A stretch of DNA of 64,000 nt from an uncultured Pelagibacteraceae bacterium. GTDB lineage: Bacteria; Pseudomonadota; Alphaproteobacteria; Pelagibacterales; Pelagibacteraceae. Shown piece after piece: positions 37,508 through 49,392 of this stretch. How positions within the stretch are numbered: position 1 is the stretch's first letter; the number at the start of each line of letters is the position of its first letter. A program made the position numbers and the translations under genes. The notes beneath the pieces were generated by a model that had not been told where the DNA came from, searched no databases, and saw only the letters and a program-made list of their open reading frames with translations. The stretch is from the NCBI GenBank assembly GCA_902571015.1, contig CACGAC010000002.1, forward strand, positions 62,001-126,000, given 5' to 3'.

Positions 37508-39454
37508 CTAATCTAAAATCAAATCACTGCAAATTTTATTATCTTTTTTTAAGTGATAAATTTTATAAAAAGCTTTTTCTAAATCTAAAACGTATGACTT
37601 AGAATTGAATATCTTTTTTTTTATAAAATTTTCTTTGAGTTTGTTTTTAATACTATTTAACCTTTCTTTATTTCGACCTAACTCAATAGCCAAACTTTTA
37701 TAATCTGATAAATTTTCTGTGATAAGTTCTTTTAAGTTTGCTTCAAGAAGTAAGCTAGAACAAACATTATTTGCAAAGGTGTCAGATTTATATGTAATTA
37801 TAGGAACTCCTGATATTAAAGATGCATAACCAGTTGAATGAGCTGAATAAGGAAATGTGTCTAAAAAAATATCAGCTAGACTGTGTTTTTCCAAGTAATC
37901 TTCATATTTTTTTGATCTATCGGTAAAAAATATTTTATTTGAGTTTAAGCCCTTCTTTTTGGCATATTCTAAAATATTCAACTTTGTTTGATTATTTGAA
38001 ATATTTAACCAAAGAATGCTATTTTGAACTCCATTTATAATATTGATCCATATGTCAAAAATGTTAGGTGTAATTTTATAGCTTTTGTTAAAACAACAAT
38101 AAATAACAGCATTATCAGGTATTCCATAATCTTTTCTCTTAAAATTTTTCTTCGAAATTTTTTGCGTGTCATCACCAGGCATAAAAGTATTTGGCATATA
38201 TATAATTTTCTCAGAATAAAACTTCCTACAAGAGTCCGGTATTACAGTCTTATCAGCAATTAAATAATCCATATTGTTTAAGCCTGTAGAGCCAGCGAAC
38301 CCCAAGTATGAAACCTGTAATGGAGCACATCTTTGATTAAATATCTGATATCTATTAGAATAAGTGTAACCAGCTAGATCTATGGCAATATCTACTTTAT
38401 GAACTTGTGTTAATCTTATTATGTCTTCTGTGCTCATTTGATTTATATCAAAAAATTTATCAAAATAAATTTTCATTTCATAAAGTTTTTCATCTTGTTT
38501 TGAATTTAGATAAAAACCAATAATTTCAAATTTCTTTTTATCGTGTAATTTTAAAATTTGTTTAAATTGATTGGATACAGCATGTTCGCAAAAGTCTGGG
38601 GAAAAATAACCCAAAGTAATTTTTTTTTTATCAATCAATTTTTGATTATTAAATTCTTTATTATCAATAAATAACATTGTGTTATCTTTTAATAATTTGG
38701 GTGAATCTATTACTGATAAAGCTTGCCAGGGAGTTATTGATTTTTTGTTTTGTGTTATGTCTTTCTCAATATTTTGTTTGGTTTCATTGTAATTAACCCA
38801 GTCACACAAATGATTTTTCATAAATTGCAATTGACCTTTTAAATATGGATAATCTGGATTCATCTTTAGAGCTTTTAAAAATGTTTTTTCTGCCATTTGA
38901 ATATCGCCAATTTCTCTGTAACAAATACCTAGTGAGTAATAAGCCTCTATGTTATTTGGTTGAAGTTCTATATAAGACTTGAAAAATTGTATCGACTCTT
39001 TTTTTTTATTTAATAAATTAAAAATAATTGCCATATTATAAAAAGTATTAGGAAATTTATTGTTTAAATCCATAGAATTATTAAAATACGATAAAGCTTT
39101 ATCCCAATTTTGTTTTTGCATAAACAAATATCCAATTCTAAAATGTACTATAAAATTTTTTGGCTGAAGTTCTGAAGCTTTTATAAAATATTTTAAGGCT
39201 TCGTCATGATTTTTTTTTTTTAAATATGAGTCTCCTAAATTGTAGATTGGATCAAAATAAGAGCTATTAATTTTTATAGCATTAAACCAACATTCTCTTG
39301 CTTCAATTACTCGATCTAAATTTGCAAGTATTACACCTTTTAAATTAACATTCTGTTCCAAATTTGGATTTTTAATTAATATTTTTTCAATGCTAATAAG
39401 TGCTTTTTTATAATTTTTTTTTTTTAAATCCTCTTTAACATCGTCAATATTCAT
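37508..39454 (-). CDS. TPR-repeat O-GlcNAc transferase (OGT/SPINDLY-like, GT41) family protein
   Basis: N-terminal TPRs; C-terminal KITLGYFSPDFCEHAVSNQF, DIAIDLAGYTYSNRYQIFNQRCAPLQVSYLGFAGSTGLNNMDYLIADKTVIP, ADIFLDTFPYSAHSTGYASLISGVPIITY. Confidence 0.92.
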   Translation of the reverse strand: MNIDDVKEDLKKKNYKKALISIEKILIKNPNLEQNVNLKGVILANLDRVIEARECWFNAIKINSSYFDPIYNLGDSYLKKKNHDEALKYFIKASELQPKNFIVHFRIGYLFMQKQNWDKALSYFNNSMDLNNKFPNTFYNMAIIFNLLNKKKESIQFFKSYIELQPNNIEAYYSLGICYREIGDIQMAEKTFLKALKMNPDYPYLKGQLQFMKNHLCDWVNYNETKQNIEKDITQNKKSITPWQALSVIDSPKLLKDNTMLFIDNKEFNNQKLIDKKKITLGYFSPDFCEHAVSNQFKQILKLHDKKKFEIIGFYLNSKQDEKLYEMKIYFDKFFDINQMSTEDIIRLTQVHKVDIAIDLAGYTYSNRYQIFNQRCAPLQVSYLGFAGSTGLNNMDYLIADKTVIPDSCRKFYSEKIIYMPNTFMPGDDTQKISKKNFKRKDYGIPDNAVIYCCFNKSYKITPNIFDIWINIINGVQNSILWLNISNNQTKLNILEYAKKKGLNSNKIFFTDRSKKYEDYLEKHSLADIFLDTFPYSAHSTGYASLISGVPIITYKSDTFANNVCSSLLLEANLKELITENLSDYKSLAIELGRNKERLNSIKNKLKENFIKKKIFNSKSYVLDLEKAFYKIYHLKKDNKICSDLILD

Positions 39455-39554
39455 ATTTAATAATATAGATCTGAACCCATAACCTACACCTTTTACAAAA
39501 GATATTTAAGAGATAAAAGAATAGAAATTTTATACCATTAAACGAAAAATTTAA

Positions 39555-39630
<76 letters not shown>

Positions 39631-39709
39631 GTATTTACTTTAGGATGAAGTCTATATATAGAATAATCTAAATATTTCAAACACGAATTTAAAAAAAAAA
39701 CTGAACTAT

Positions 39710-40816
39710 TTACAACTTATCTACGTATTTATCATGAAAAGTATCAAATGTGTCATTTTGGATATTTTCTCTAATCGATCTCATTAATTCTTGATAGAAA
39801 TTTATATTGTGTAATGTCAACAACATTGATCCAAGAATCTCATTCGTATTAAACAAGTGATTTAGATAATTTTTAGAATATTTATTCAAATTTAGATTTT
39901 TACATTCTGGATCTAGAGGACTATTATCATTTTGGTATTTATTATTTTTAATATTTACTCTTCCCTGCCAAGTAAAAGCAAGTCCAGTTCTACCTGATCT
40001 AGTTGGAAGAACACAATCGAACATATCAACACCTCTTTTAACAGCGCCCAAGATATCGTTTGGAGTACCTACACCCATTAAATAGTGAGGTTTATCATCG
40101 GGTAAATGTTCCTTAATATCATCTAAAACAGTGAACATTTCATCTTGAGTTTCTCCTACAGCTAGACCACCTAATGCATAACCATCAAATCCAATTTCCA
40201 AAAGTCCTTTTAAAGATTTTTGTCGCAAATCTTTAAATAAACCTCCTTGTACAATACCAAATAAAGCTTTGTGAGGGTTATGCCCAAAAGCTTTCTTAGA
40301 TCTTTCAGCCCAATACAAAGACAAATTCATAGATTTATCTATAGTTTGGTAGTCATTTGTTTTTTTTGGACACTCATCCATAACCATTACAATATCGGAA
40401 TTAAGTCCTAATTGAATTTTTATACTTTCCTCTGGACTAAGATAAAATTTTTTTCCATCAATATGTGAATTAAAAATTGCACCTTTCTCTTTATCTATTT
40501 TGTTCAGTTTTGATAAAGACATGACTTGAAAGCCACCAGAGTCTGTAAGAATTGGTAAATCACAATTCATAAATTTGTGAAGTCCACCTGCATCTTCAAT
40601 TCTTTTAACACCTGGTCGTATCATTAAATGATAAGTATTTGATAGAATAATTTGAGAACCAGTTTTTTTTATGTCATCTATTGTACAAGCTTTTACTGTA
40701 GCTTGAGTTCCCACAGGCATAAAAACTGGTGTTTCAATTTTACCTCTGTGAGTTTCAATTAAACCACGTCTTGCAAATTTATTTTTTTTTAAAACTTTAA
40801 ATTCAAATTTTTTCAA
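39710..40816 (-). CDS. tgt: queuine tRNA-ribosyltransferase
   Basis: MPVGTQATVKACT, LSNTYHLMIRPG, LTDSGGFQVMSL, GVGTPNDILGAVKRGVDMFDCVLPTRSGRTG. Confidence 0.98.
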   Translation of the reverse strand: MKKFEFKVLKKNKFARRGLIETHRGKIETPVFMPVGTQATVKACTIDDIKKTGSQIILSNTYHLMIRPGVKRIEDAGGLHKFMNCDLPILTDSGGFQVMSLSKLNKIDKEKGAIFNSHIDGKKFYLSPEESIKIQLGLNSDIVMVMDECPKKTNDYQTIDKSMNLSLYWAERSKKAFGHNPHKALFGIVQGGLFKDLRQKSLKGLLEIGFDGYALGGLAVGETQDEMFTVLDDIKEHLPDDKPHYLMGVGTPNDILGAVKRGVDMFDCVLPTRSGRTGLAFTWQGRVNIKNNKYQNDNSPLDPECKNLNLNKYSKNYLNHLFNTNEILGSMLLTLHNINFYQELMRSIRENIQNDTFDTFHDKYVDKL

Positions 40817-40830
40817 TTGAAATTAGAATA

Positions 40831-41391
40831 TTATAAAGATTTGAAACTAATAATTTTATCAGGATCTGTTACCGCACCATTATTATTTTCATCACCTCTT
40901 TTGATCTTATCAACAAATTCCATTCCTTCGATAACTTTTCCAAAAACAGTATATTGATTATCAAGAAATGGTGCTGGTTTAAAACAAATAAAAAATTGAC
41001 TATTAGCACTATTAGGATCTGATGATCTAGCCATAGATAATGTACCTCGATCATGAGGAAGATTACTAAATTCTTGCTTAAGATCAGGTAAATCTGATCC
41101 ACCCATTCCAGCTCTCCTTAAGTCAAAATCATCTGAATTTGAGTTGCCAAATTTAACATCACCTGTTTGTGCCATAAAGCCATCAATAACTCTATGAAAC
41201 ACCACATTGTCATACTTACCAGCATCAGCCAATTCTTTTATTCTTTTGACATGATTGGGTGCTGTATCTGAAAATAATTCTATTTTTACATCACCATCTT
41301 TTAATTTTAAAATCATTATATTCTCCTCTGTTAACGATTGATTAATTGTAAATAAAAAAATAATTAATATCTTTATAAAAAGTTTACTCAT
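40831..41391 (-). CDS. peptidylprolyl isomerase, cyclophilin type, with signal peptide
   Basis: VVFHRVIDGFMAQTGD, GTLSMARSSDPNSANSQFFICF. Confidence 0.96.
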   Translation of the reverse strand: MSKLFIKILIIFLFTINQSLTEENIMILKLKDGDVKIELFSDTAPNHVKRIKELADAGKYDNVVFHRVIDGFMAQTGDVKFGNSNSDDFDLRRAGMGGSDLPDLKQEFSNLPHDRGTLSMARSSDPNSANSQFFICFKPAPFLDNQYTVFGKVIEGMEFVDKIKRGDENNNGAVTDPDKIISFKSL

Positions 41392-41878
41392 ATTTATCTT
41401 TTAAAGCTTTAATAGTGCTCTTTGTTGTAAATTTTTTAATATCTCCATTAAGTTTAATGATTTCTTTAACGAATTTTGAAGAAATAATTTGATTTTCAAC
41501 ATCTGACATTAAAAATAAAGTTTCAATATTATTATTTAATTTTCTATTCATACCAGCTAATTGAAACTCGTATTCAAAATCTGATACTGCTCTCAAACCT
41601 CTCAATATAATATTTGATTTGTATTTTTTACAAAGGCTAGTTGTCAATGATTTAAATGAAATCAAAGTTATTTTTTTTTTATTCATTTTTAGATCTTTAA
41701 AAAGAGCATTTCTTACAATTTCTAATCTTTCCTCAGCATCAAAAAGATAATCTTTATTTTCACCATCTGAAACGGCCACAACAATTTTATCAAATAATTT
41801 TAATGCCTTTTTTATTACATCAATATGACCAAAAGTAATTGGATCAAAAGTTCCTGGATAGATAGCTATCTTAGACAT
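41384..41878 (-). CDS. coaD: pantetheine-phosphate adenylyltransferase
   Basis: IYPGTFDPITFGHIDVIKKAL, LRGLRAVSDFEYEFQLAGMN. Confidence 0.96.
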   Translation of the reverse strand: MSKIAIYPGTFDPITFGHIDVIKKALKLFDKIVVAVSDGENKDYLFDAEERLEIVRNALFKDLKMNKKKITLISFKSLTTSLCKKYKSNIILRGLRAVSDFEYEFQLAGMNRKLNNNIETLFLMSDVENQIISSKFVKEIIKLNGDIKKFTTKSTIKALKDKYE

Positions 41879-44457
41879 TATATTAAATTATCATCAATTT
41901 TAATTGCTGAAACAACTTTTTCATCGCCAGATAACTTAATTATTCTTACTCCTTGTGTGTTTCTTCCAGCTGTTCTGATTTCCTTAACAGCTAACCTTAT
42001 CACTCTACCCTTGTTTGTAGAAATCATTATTTCGTCTCCCTCATATACAGGAAACGATGATGCGATATTCCCATTTCTTGGTGAATTAATTATTCCAATA
42101 ATTCCTTTACCACCTCTATTTGTTGTTCTGTAGTCATAATGCGAGGTTTTTTTGCCAAAACCATTTTCACTTATAGATAAAATAAATTTTTGTTTCGCCG
42201 CTAATTCAGACTTATGATCTTTTGTATTTTTTCCATTTTTCTTTAACTTATTATTATCAATAATTGATAAGGAGACTATTTCATCATTAGATGCTAATTC
42301 AATTCCCTTTATACCTTTTGATGATCTTCCCTTAAATATTCTTAACTTTTTAGACTCAAATCTTATACACTTTCCAAATTTTGTACTTAAGATTATATCT
42401 TGATCATCTTTACAAATTTTAACTCCAATTATTTTATCATTAGTATCTAGCTTCATTGCTATTTTTCCTGATGTATTAATTGAAGCGAAATCTTCTAAAC
42501 TGTTTTTTCTAACTTTGCCTTGTGAGGTTGCAAAAACTATCTGATATTTACTTGAATCTTCATCACTTTCAGGAAATGGCATAATTGAACTTATTGATTG
42601 ATGATTCTTAAGTGGCAAAATATTGAATAAAGATTTGCCTTTTGATGATGCTGAACCTTCAGGTATTTTCCATGCTTTTACTTTATAAACAAGACCTTCA
42701 GTAGAAAAAAATAGAACAGAAGTATGAGTATTAACTGAAAGAGTTTGAACTACAGAGTCTTCATTTCTAGTTGTGATACCAGTTTTACCTTTACCTCCTC
42801 TTTTTTGAATCTTTACGGTTTTAAGTGATCCTCTTTTTATATAGCCTTGTAAGGTAACAGTTATAAGAACAGTTTCTTTTTGTATTGTTTCTTCAATGTC
42901 GTAATTAAGTACTGCATCAATAATTTTTGTTCTTCTTGGTGTTGCATATTTCTCTTTTATTTCTTTAAGTTCATTGCTGATTACTTTTAATAATTCTTTT
43001 TTTGAGGATATAATTTTTTTTAATGAAGAAATTAACTCAGATAGTTTTTTTATTTCAACTTCTATTTCATTAATACCAAGTGCTGTCAATTTTTGTAATC
43101 TTAATTCTAATATAGCTTCAACTTGCACTACTGATAAATTATATAAACCTTTTGAATTTTTGGTCTCTATCAATGAAACCATTTTTTTTGATTTATTAAT
43201 TTTCCATTTAGTATTTAATAAAGATTTTTTTGCATCATCTGGAGTTTTTGAACCTCTTATAATTTTTATTACTTTATCTAAATTCTCAACGGATACTGAT
43301 AGACCAATCAAGATATGCGCTCTATCTTCTGCTTTATTGAGATCAAATTTTGTTTTCTTGAGTACAATATCTTCTCTAAATTTTAAAAAATTCTCTAAAA
43401 ATTCTTTGAGATTGCAAGTCTTTGGTTTACCCTCTACAATTGCAAGAGTATTAAACCCAAATGAACTTTCTATTTGAGTGTTCTTGTATAATTGTCTTTT
43501 AACAGTCTCAGGTTCAACACCTGTTCTTAAATCTATCGAGACTCTTATACCTTCTCTGTTGGACTCATCTCGTATATCTCTAATACCCTCTATTTTCTTT
43601 TCTCTAACTAATTGTGCTATTCTTTCATTCAACACAGATTTATTAACTTGATAAGGAATAGAATTTATAACTAATCTATCTCTACCATTTTTAAGAGTTT
43701 CGTTTGATATTTCACCTCTAATTTTAAAAGAGCCCCTACCTTTGTTATAACCCTGCTTAATAATATCTTTACCAATAATTACACCACCTGTAGGAAAATC
43801 AGGTCCAGGTATGTGCTTCATTAAATCTTTAATCTTAATATCTTTGTTATCAATTAAAGCTAATGTACCATTAATAATCTCTCCCAAATTATGTGGTGGA
43901 ATACTTGTCGCCATACCAACGGCAATACCCCCTGCTCCATTTACTAATAAATTTGGAAATTGTGCAGGTAATACAGATGGTTCTTTTTCTGTTTCATCAT
44001 AATTACTTTTAAAATCAATTGTATTTTTTTCAATATCATCGATTAAAAATTGTGATACTTTTGATAATCTCGTTTCTGTGTATCTCATAGCGGCTGCTGG
44101 ATCACCATCTATAGATCCAAAATTTCCTTGACCATCCACTAGAGGTAAGCTCATTGAAAAATCTTGGACCATACGAACTAGAGCATCATAAACAGATTGA
44201 TCACCATGCGGATGATATTTACCAATTACATCTCCAACTATTCTTGCAGATTTTCTAAATTGTTTCGACCAATCATAACCACCCTTATACATTGCATATA
44301 ATATTCTTCTATGTACAGGTTTTAAGCCATCTCTAACATCTGGTAGAGCTCTACTAACAATGACACTCATTGCATACGATAGATAAGATGAACTCATCTC
44401 ATCATGCATTGAAATTAGTTTTATGTTTTTATCTTTAGAAACTTCGTTTTTTTCCAT
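41878..44457 (-). CDS. gyrA: DNA gyrase subunit A
   Basis: [38 protein letters not shown] catalytic Tyr, RGGKGKTGI GyrA box-like motif. Confidence 0.98.
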   Translation of the reverse strand: MEKNEVSKDKNIKLISMHDEMSSSYLSYAMSVIVSRALPDVRDGLKPVHRRILYAMYKGGYDWSKQFRKSARIVGDVIGKYHPHGDQSVYDALVRMVQDFSMSLPLVDGQGNFGSIDGDPAAAMRYTETRLSKVSQFLIDDIEKNTIDFKSNYDETEKEPSVLPAQFPNLLVNGAGGIAVGMATSIPPHNLGEIINGTLALIDNKDIKIKDLMKHIPGPDFPTGGVIIGKDIIKQGYNKGRGSFKIRGEISNETLKNGRDRLVINSIPYQVNKSVLNERIAQLVREKKIEGIRDIRDESNREGIRVSIDLRTGVEPETVKRQLYKNTQIESSFGFNTLAIVEGKPKTCNLKEFLENFLKFREDIVLKKTKFDLNKAEDRAHILIGLSVSVENLDKVIKIIRGSKTPDDAKKSLLNTKWKINKSKKMVSLIETKNSKGLYNLSVVQVEAILELRLQKLTALGINEIEVEIKKLSELISSLKKIISSKKELLKVISNELKEIKEKYATPRRTKIIDAVLNYDIEETIQKETVLITVTLQGYIKRGSLKTVKIQKRGGKGKTGITTRNEDSVVQTLSVNTHTSVLFFSTEGLVYKVKAWKIPEGSASSKGKSLFNILPLKNHQSISSIMPFPESDEDSSKYQIVFATSQGKVRKNSLEDFASINTSGKIAMKLDTNDKIIGVKICKDDQDIILSTKFGKCIRFESKKLRIFKGRSSKGIKGIELASNDEIVSLSIIDNNKLKKNGKNTKDHKSELAAKQKFILSISENGFGKKTSHYDYRTTNRGGKGIIGIINSPRNGNIASSFPVYEGDEIMISTNKGRVIRLAVKEIRTAGRNTQGVRIIKLSGDEKVVSAIKIDDNLI

Positions 44458-44462
44458 AATGA

Positions 44463-44918
44463 TTAGAATGGAATATCGTCGTCCATATCATTTTGTACTT
44501 GAGATAAATCCTCAGTATTATTTGATGCTTGCGAATTGTCATTAGCTATACCACCACCTGAATTTCCACCTCCAAGCATAGTTAAAGATGAATTATAACC
44601 TTGTATAACTACTTCAGTTGAATATTTGTCTTGTCCTGATTGTTCATCCTTCCATTTTCTTGTTGAAATTTGACCCTCAACATAAACTTGAGCACCTTTT
44701 TTGAGATATTGTTGAACAACATTTACTAAACCCTCATTAAATACAACTATACGGTGCCATTCAGTTTTTTCTTTTTTTTCACCTGTATTTTTATCTTTCC
44801 ATGATTGGCTTGTTGCAAGACTTAATCTTGCAACGCTTTTTCCATTAACCATTTGCTTAATTTCAGGATCTGCGCCTAAACGACCAATTAAAAGTACTTT
44901 ATTTAAACTTCCAGCCAT
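44463..44918 (-). CDS. ssb: single-stranded DNA-binding protein
   Basis: [31 protein letters not shown]-terminal DDDIPF tip. Confidence 0.97.
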   Translation of the reverse strand: MAGSLNKVLLIGRLGADPEIKQMVNGKSVARLSLATSQSWKDKNTGEKKEKTEWHRIVVFNEGLVNVVQQYLKKGAQVYVEGQISTRKWKDEQSGQDKYSTEVVIQGYNSSLTMLGGGNSGGGIANDNSQASNNTEDLSQVQNDMDDDIPF

Positions 44919-45008
44919 AATATTTTAATATTTATTTTATTAGTTAATTAATTTATATCACAATTTTACTCTGAATATTAATTTTATTAGGTCAAAGCAA
45001 CAAAAATT

Positions 45009-47864
45009 ATGATTAAAAAGATAGTTATAAAGGGTGCAAAAGAACATAATTTAAAAAATATATCTTTAGAAATTCCAAAGGATAAATTTATTGTAATTAC
45101 CGGACTATCTGGGTCAGGAAAATCTTCATTAGCTTTTGATACAATTTATGCAGAAGGGCAAAGAAGATATGTCGAAAGTTTATCCGCGTATGCGAGACAA
45201 TTTTTAGATAAAATGAAAAAGCCAAATGTAGATCTTATTGAGGGATTAAGTCCTGCAATATCAATAGAGCAAAAAAATACATCCAAAAATCCTAGATCTA
45301 CGGTTGCAACAGTCACTGAAATTTATGATTATATGAGGGTGTTATATGCTAGAGCTGGTATTCCATATTCACCTTTCACTGGTAAACCAATTGAGTCACA
45401 AACAGTTAGTCAAATTGTAGATAAAATTAGAAAATTACCAAAAAAATCAACTATTTATCTTTATGCACCTGTAGTCAGAGGAAGAAAAGGTGAATATAGA
45501 AAAGAGATTTTAAATTATAAAAAAAGAGGTTTTAGAAAAATCAAAATTGATGATATTTTATATGATATTGAAAAAGTTCCAGAGTTAAATAAGAAAATTA
45601 AACATGATATTTCAATACTTGTTGATAGAATAGTTCTTAACTCGTCTTTAGGAAATCGACTTGCAGAAGGTATAGAGACTTCAATACAGCTAGCTAATGG
45701 GCTCTTATTTGTCGAATATGAAGATGAAACCTTACCAAAAAAATTCAGAAAAATAGAAAAGTTAATTTTTTCAACAAAATTTGCATGTCCTGAAAGTGGA
45801 TTTACCATAGAAGAAATTGAACCAAGATTATTTTCTTTCAATAGTCCATTTGGTGCTTGTGAGGAATGTGAGGGTATCGGAATAAAGCTTAATGTTGACC
45901 CAAATTTAGTTATACCAAATGAGAAAAAAAGTATAATTGATGGTGCGATCGAACCCTGGGCAAAAACAACAACATTATATTATGCTCAAACATTAAGTTC
46001 TTTAGCTAAGCATTATGGATTTTCTCTAGAAGAAAAATGGTCAAAATTACCAAAAAAAATTAAAGATATTATCCTTTATGGGTCTGATGATGAGGAAATA
46101 AAATTTACATATGACGATGGTTACGAGAAATATTCACATAAAAAAACTTTTGAAGGTGTAATTAACAACTTAGAAAGAAGATACCTAGAGACAGATAGTG
46201 ATTGGAAAAGAGAAGAAATTGCTCAATATCAATCAGATACAAAGTGTGAAAGGTGTAATGGTCATAGATTAAAAGATGAAGCGTTATGCGTAAAAATTGA
46301 TGGTCTTCACATCAGTGAGGTTACAGAAAAATCAATTTCAGATGCTGCAATATGGTTTGATAATTTAAAGAATAATTTAGACAAAAGACAAGTTAAAATC
46401 GCAGAACATATTTTAAAAGAAATTAACGAAAGATTAAATTTTTTACTTAATGTTGGTCTTGATTATCTAACTCTCTCAAGAGAGTCTGGAACTTTATCTG
46501 GTGGTGAAGCACAAAGAATAAGATTAGCATCGCAAATCGGTTCTGGTTTAACAGGAGTTTTATATGTTTTAGATGAACCATCAATAGGTCTTCATCAAAA
46601 AGATAATGTAAAACTTATCAATGCCTTAAAAAGATTAAGAGATTTAGGTAATACAGTTATAGTAGTTGAACATGATACTGAAACAATGGAGAATGCAGAT
46701 CATATAATTGATCTTGGACCTGAAGCTGGTAACAAAGGTGGTGAAGTTGTTGCGGCAGGTTCAATAAAAGAAATAAGTCAAAATCAAAATAGCATTACTG
46801 GAAAATATCTATCTAATAAATTTAAAATAAATGTACCATCAAAAAGAAGATTAGCTAAGAATGGAAGATTTTTAGAAATTACAGGTGCAACCGGAAATAA
46901 TCTTAATAATGTAAACTTAAAGATCCCATTAGGAAGTTTAACTTGTGTAACAGGAGTATCTGGTAGTGGAAAATCTACTCTTGTGTTACAGACTCTGTAC
47001 AACGCTTTAAATCTTACACTAAATAATAACAAATCAAGAAAAATTCCAAAACCCTTTAAGGGATTTAAGGGAACAGAGTTAGTTGATAAGATAATCGATA
47101 TTGACCAATCACCTATCGGAAGAACTCCTAGATCTAATCCCGCAACCTATACAGGTGCATTTGGTCCTATAAGAGATTGGTTTACTGGATTACCTGAGTC
47201 AAAGTCTAGAGGTTATAAACCTGGAAGATTTTCATTTAATGTTAAAGGTGGAAGATGTGAAGCATGTGAAGGAGATGGTGTTATTACTTATGAAATGCAC
47301 TTTTTGCCAGATGTTTATATTCAATGTGACGAATGTAAAGGCACAAGATACAACAGGGAAACTCTGGAAATTAAGTTTAAAGATAAAAGTATTGCTGATG
47401 TTTTGAATATGACTGTCGATGAAGGATGTGAATATTTTGAAAATATATCAAATATTAAGACAAAATTACTAACATTAAAGAAGGTTGGTTTAGGGTATAT
47501 TAAAATTGGCCAGCAAGCTACAACCCTATCAGGAGGTGAAGCTCAAAGAATTAAGTTAGCAAAAGAATTATCAAAAAGATCGACGGGAAGAACAATGTAT
47601 ATACTAGATGAACCAACTACTGGATTACATCAACATGACATAAAAAAATTACTTGAAATTCTCCATACATTTGTTGCCCTAGGAAATACTGTTGTTGTAA
47701 TTGAACACAATTTAGATGTAATAAAAACAGCTGATTATATTGTTGATATGGGCCCCGAAGGTGGTGTCAAAGGTGGAAAAATTATCGCAGAAGGAAAGCC
47801 AGAGGAAATTTGTAAAATTAATGAGAGTTACACTGGAAAATTTTTGAAACCACTTTTAAACTAA
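45009..47864 (+). CDS. uvrA: excinuclease ABC subunit A
   Basis: [52 protein letters not shown], CxxC zinc fingers, LSGGEAQRI twice. Confidence 0.99.
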   Translation: MIKKIVIKGAKEHNLKNISLEIPKDKFIVITGLSGSGKSSLAFDTIYAEGQRRYVESLSAYARQFLDKMKKPNVDLIEGLSPAISIEQKNTSKNPRSTVATVTEIYDYMRVLYARAGIPYSPFTGKPIESQTVSQIVDKIRKLPKKSTIYLYAPVVRGRKGEYRKEILNYKKRGFRKIKIDDILYDIEKVPELNKKIKHDISILVDRIVLNSSLGNRLAEGIETSIQLANGLLFVEYEDETLPKKFRKIEKLIFSTKFACPESGFTIEEIEPRLFSFNSPFGACEECEGIGIKLNVDPNLVIPNEKKSIIDGAIEPWAKTTTLYYAQTLSSLAKHYGFSLEEKWSKLPKKIKDIILYGSDDEEIKFTYDDGYEKYSHKKTFEGVINNLERRYLETDSDWKREEIAQYQSDTKCERCNGHRLKDEALCVKIDGLHISEVTEKSISDAAIWFDNLKNNLDKRQVKIAEHILKEINERLNFLLNVGLDYLTLSRESGTLSGGEAQRIRLASQIGSGLTGVLYVLDEPSIGLHQKDNVKLINALKRLRDLGNTVIVVEHDTETMENADHIIDLGPEAGNKGGEVVAAGSIKEISQNQNSITGKYLSNKFKINVPSKRRLAKNGRFLEITGATGNNLNNVNLKIPLGSLTCVTGVSGSGKSTLVLQTLYNALNLTLNNNKSRKIPKPFKGFKGTELVDKIIDIDQSPIGRTPRSNPATYTGAFGPIRDWFTGLPESKSRGYKPGRFSFNVKGGRCEACEGDGVITYEMHFLPDVYIQCDECKGTRYNRETLEIKFKDKSIADVLNMTVDEGCEYFENISNIKTKLLTLKKVGLGYIKIGQQATTLSGGEAQRIKLAKELSKRSTGRTMYILDEPTTGLHQHDIKKLLEILHTFVALGNTVVVIEHNLDVIKTADYIVDMGPEGGVKGGKIIAEGKPEEICKINESYTGKFLKPLLN

Positions 47865-47908
47865 GAAAAAATCATTGTTAAACTTAATCAAAATTAGTAT
47901 ATTTAAAT

Positions 47909-48511
47909 ATGGATAAATTATTAGCCTCCCTACCAAGAACAATACACGCTTCGCTAGCCTTAGCTGTGATTGTTTTTTTTGGATTGTTCTATCAGAATGA
48001 TGGATTTAGTTTTGATAGACTTTTTTGGTCATGGTTAACAAGATTTTTTCACGTCGTAGTTGCTATAATGTGGATAGGACTCTTGTGGTACTTTAATTTT
48101 GTACAGATTCCGAACATGAGTAAGATTCCAGACGAACAAAAACCAGCAATAGGTAAAGTTATTGCTCCAGCTGCGCTTTTTTATTTTAGATGGGCAGCAG
48201 CCCTTACAATTTTGTCAGGATTTATACTAGCATGGTTAAATGGATATCTTCATGACGCTATGACTTTAAGCATAGGCTCAGGGGTGCCAAAACACACTGC
48301 TATTGGAATTGGGATGTGGCTGGGTGTGGTTATGGCTTTTAATGTATGGTTTGTAATTTGGCCTAATCAGAAAAAAGCTTTAGGTATAGTAGAATGTGAA
48401 CCTGAGGTAAAAGCAAAATCAGCAAAAACAGCAATGTTGTTTTCAAGAACAAATACTTTGCTATCTCTACCGATGCTACTTTCAATGGTAGCTGCTCAGA
48501 ATTTATATTAG
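47909..48511 (+). CDS. PuuD/urate-oxidase N-terminal-like membrane protein
   Basis: FWSWLTRFFHVVVAIMWIGLLWYFNFVQIPNM, TAIGIGMWLGVVMAFNVWFVIWPNQKKALGI. Confidence 0.75.
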   Translation: MDKLLASLPRTIHASLALAVIVFFGLFYQNDGFSFDRLFWSWLTRFFHVVVAIMWIGLLWYFNFVQIPNMSKIPDEQKPAIGKVIAPAALFYFRWAAALTILSGFILAWLNGYLHDAMTLSIGSGVPKHTAIGIGMWLGVVMAFNVWFVIWPNQKKALGIVECEPEVKAKSAKTAMLFSRTNTLLSLPMLLSMVAAQNLY

Positions 48512-49392
48512 TTTTTATCTTCTCTAAGGACTGTTTTTTGAGACACATTTAGTCTTACTAATACTGTGTTTGCAATATAGATTGATGAATAAGTCCCAAA
48601 AATTACCCCGAATATCATAGCTAAAGAAAAACCTTTTAAAACCTCACCACCAAAAAAAAATATTGAAAGCAATGCTAATAAAGTTGTTACAGAAGTTATC
48701 AAAGTACGAGACAAAGTTTCATTTATAGAGATATTTGTTAACTCAAAAATTTTAATATCTGAATATTTTCTTAAATTTTCTCTTACTCTATCGAAAATAA
48801 CAACTGTATCATTCATTGAATAACCAACTATTGTGAGTACAGCTGCAATTATTGAAAGATTAATCTCTAGGCCCAACAAAGAAAAGAGACCAAGTGTAAC
48901 AATGACATCATGAAATAAAGCTACTATGGCACCTAAGCTAAATTGCCATTCAAATCTTATCCAAATATAGACAAGCATCAAAAACAAAGCCACTGATATT
49001 GCAATAACACCTGATCTTAATAATTCAGCACTAACTTTAGGGCCAACATTTTCTACTCGTCTGAAATTGAAGCTGTTCCCGAATGATTTATCTAAATTCT
49101 TCTTAATTTCTTCAATTACATTTTTATTTTCATTATTTTCAAACTTAATTAAAAAATCAGTCTCATTACCAAAGTTTTTAACAGATACATCGCCCAAATT
49201 CATTTGACTTAAATTATCCCTTAGTGAGGAAACATTAATCTTACTGTCTGTAGATCTTAATTCAATAAGAGTTCCACCTTTAAAATCTATTCCAAAATTT
49301 AAACCTTTAAACGTAAGTAATAATAAAGAAACAATTACTAAAGATACTGAAAGAATATTAAATTTATTATAATATTTGTTAAAGGCTATCAT
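48508..49392 (-). CDS. secF: protein translocase subunit SecF
   Basis: GLNFGIDFKGGTLIELR, VGYSMNDTVVIFDRVREN. Confidence 0.97.
   Translation of the reverse strand: MIAFNKYYNKFNILSVSLVIVSLLLLTFKGLNFGIDFKGGTLIELRSTDSKINVSSLRDNLSQMNLGDVSVKNFGNETDFLIKFENNENKNVIEEIKKNLDKSFGNSFNFRRVENVGPKVSAELLRSGVIAISVALFLMLVYIWIRFEWQFSLGAIVALFHDVIVTLGLFSLLGLEINLSIIAAVLTIVGYSMNDTVVIFDRVRENLRKYSDIKIFELTNISINETLSRTLITSVTTLLALLSIFFFGGEVLKGFSLAMIFGVIFGTYSSIYIANTVLVRLNVSQKTVLREDKN

Noticed and set aside
42974-43477. 167-aa antisense ORF opposite gyrA (also 41825-42133 and 43811-44002)
   Set aside because: Shadow ORFs from codon bias of the real gene; no motifs
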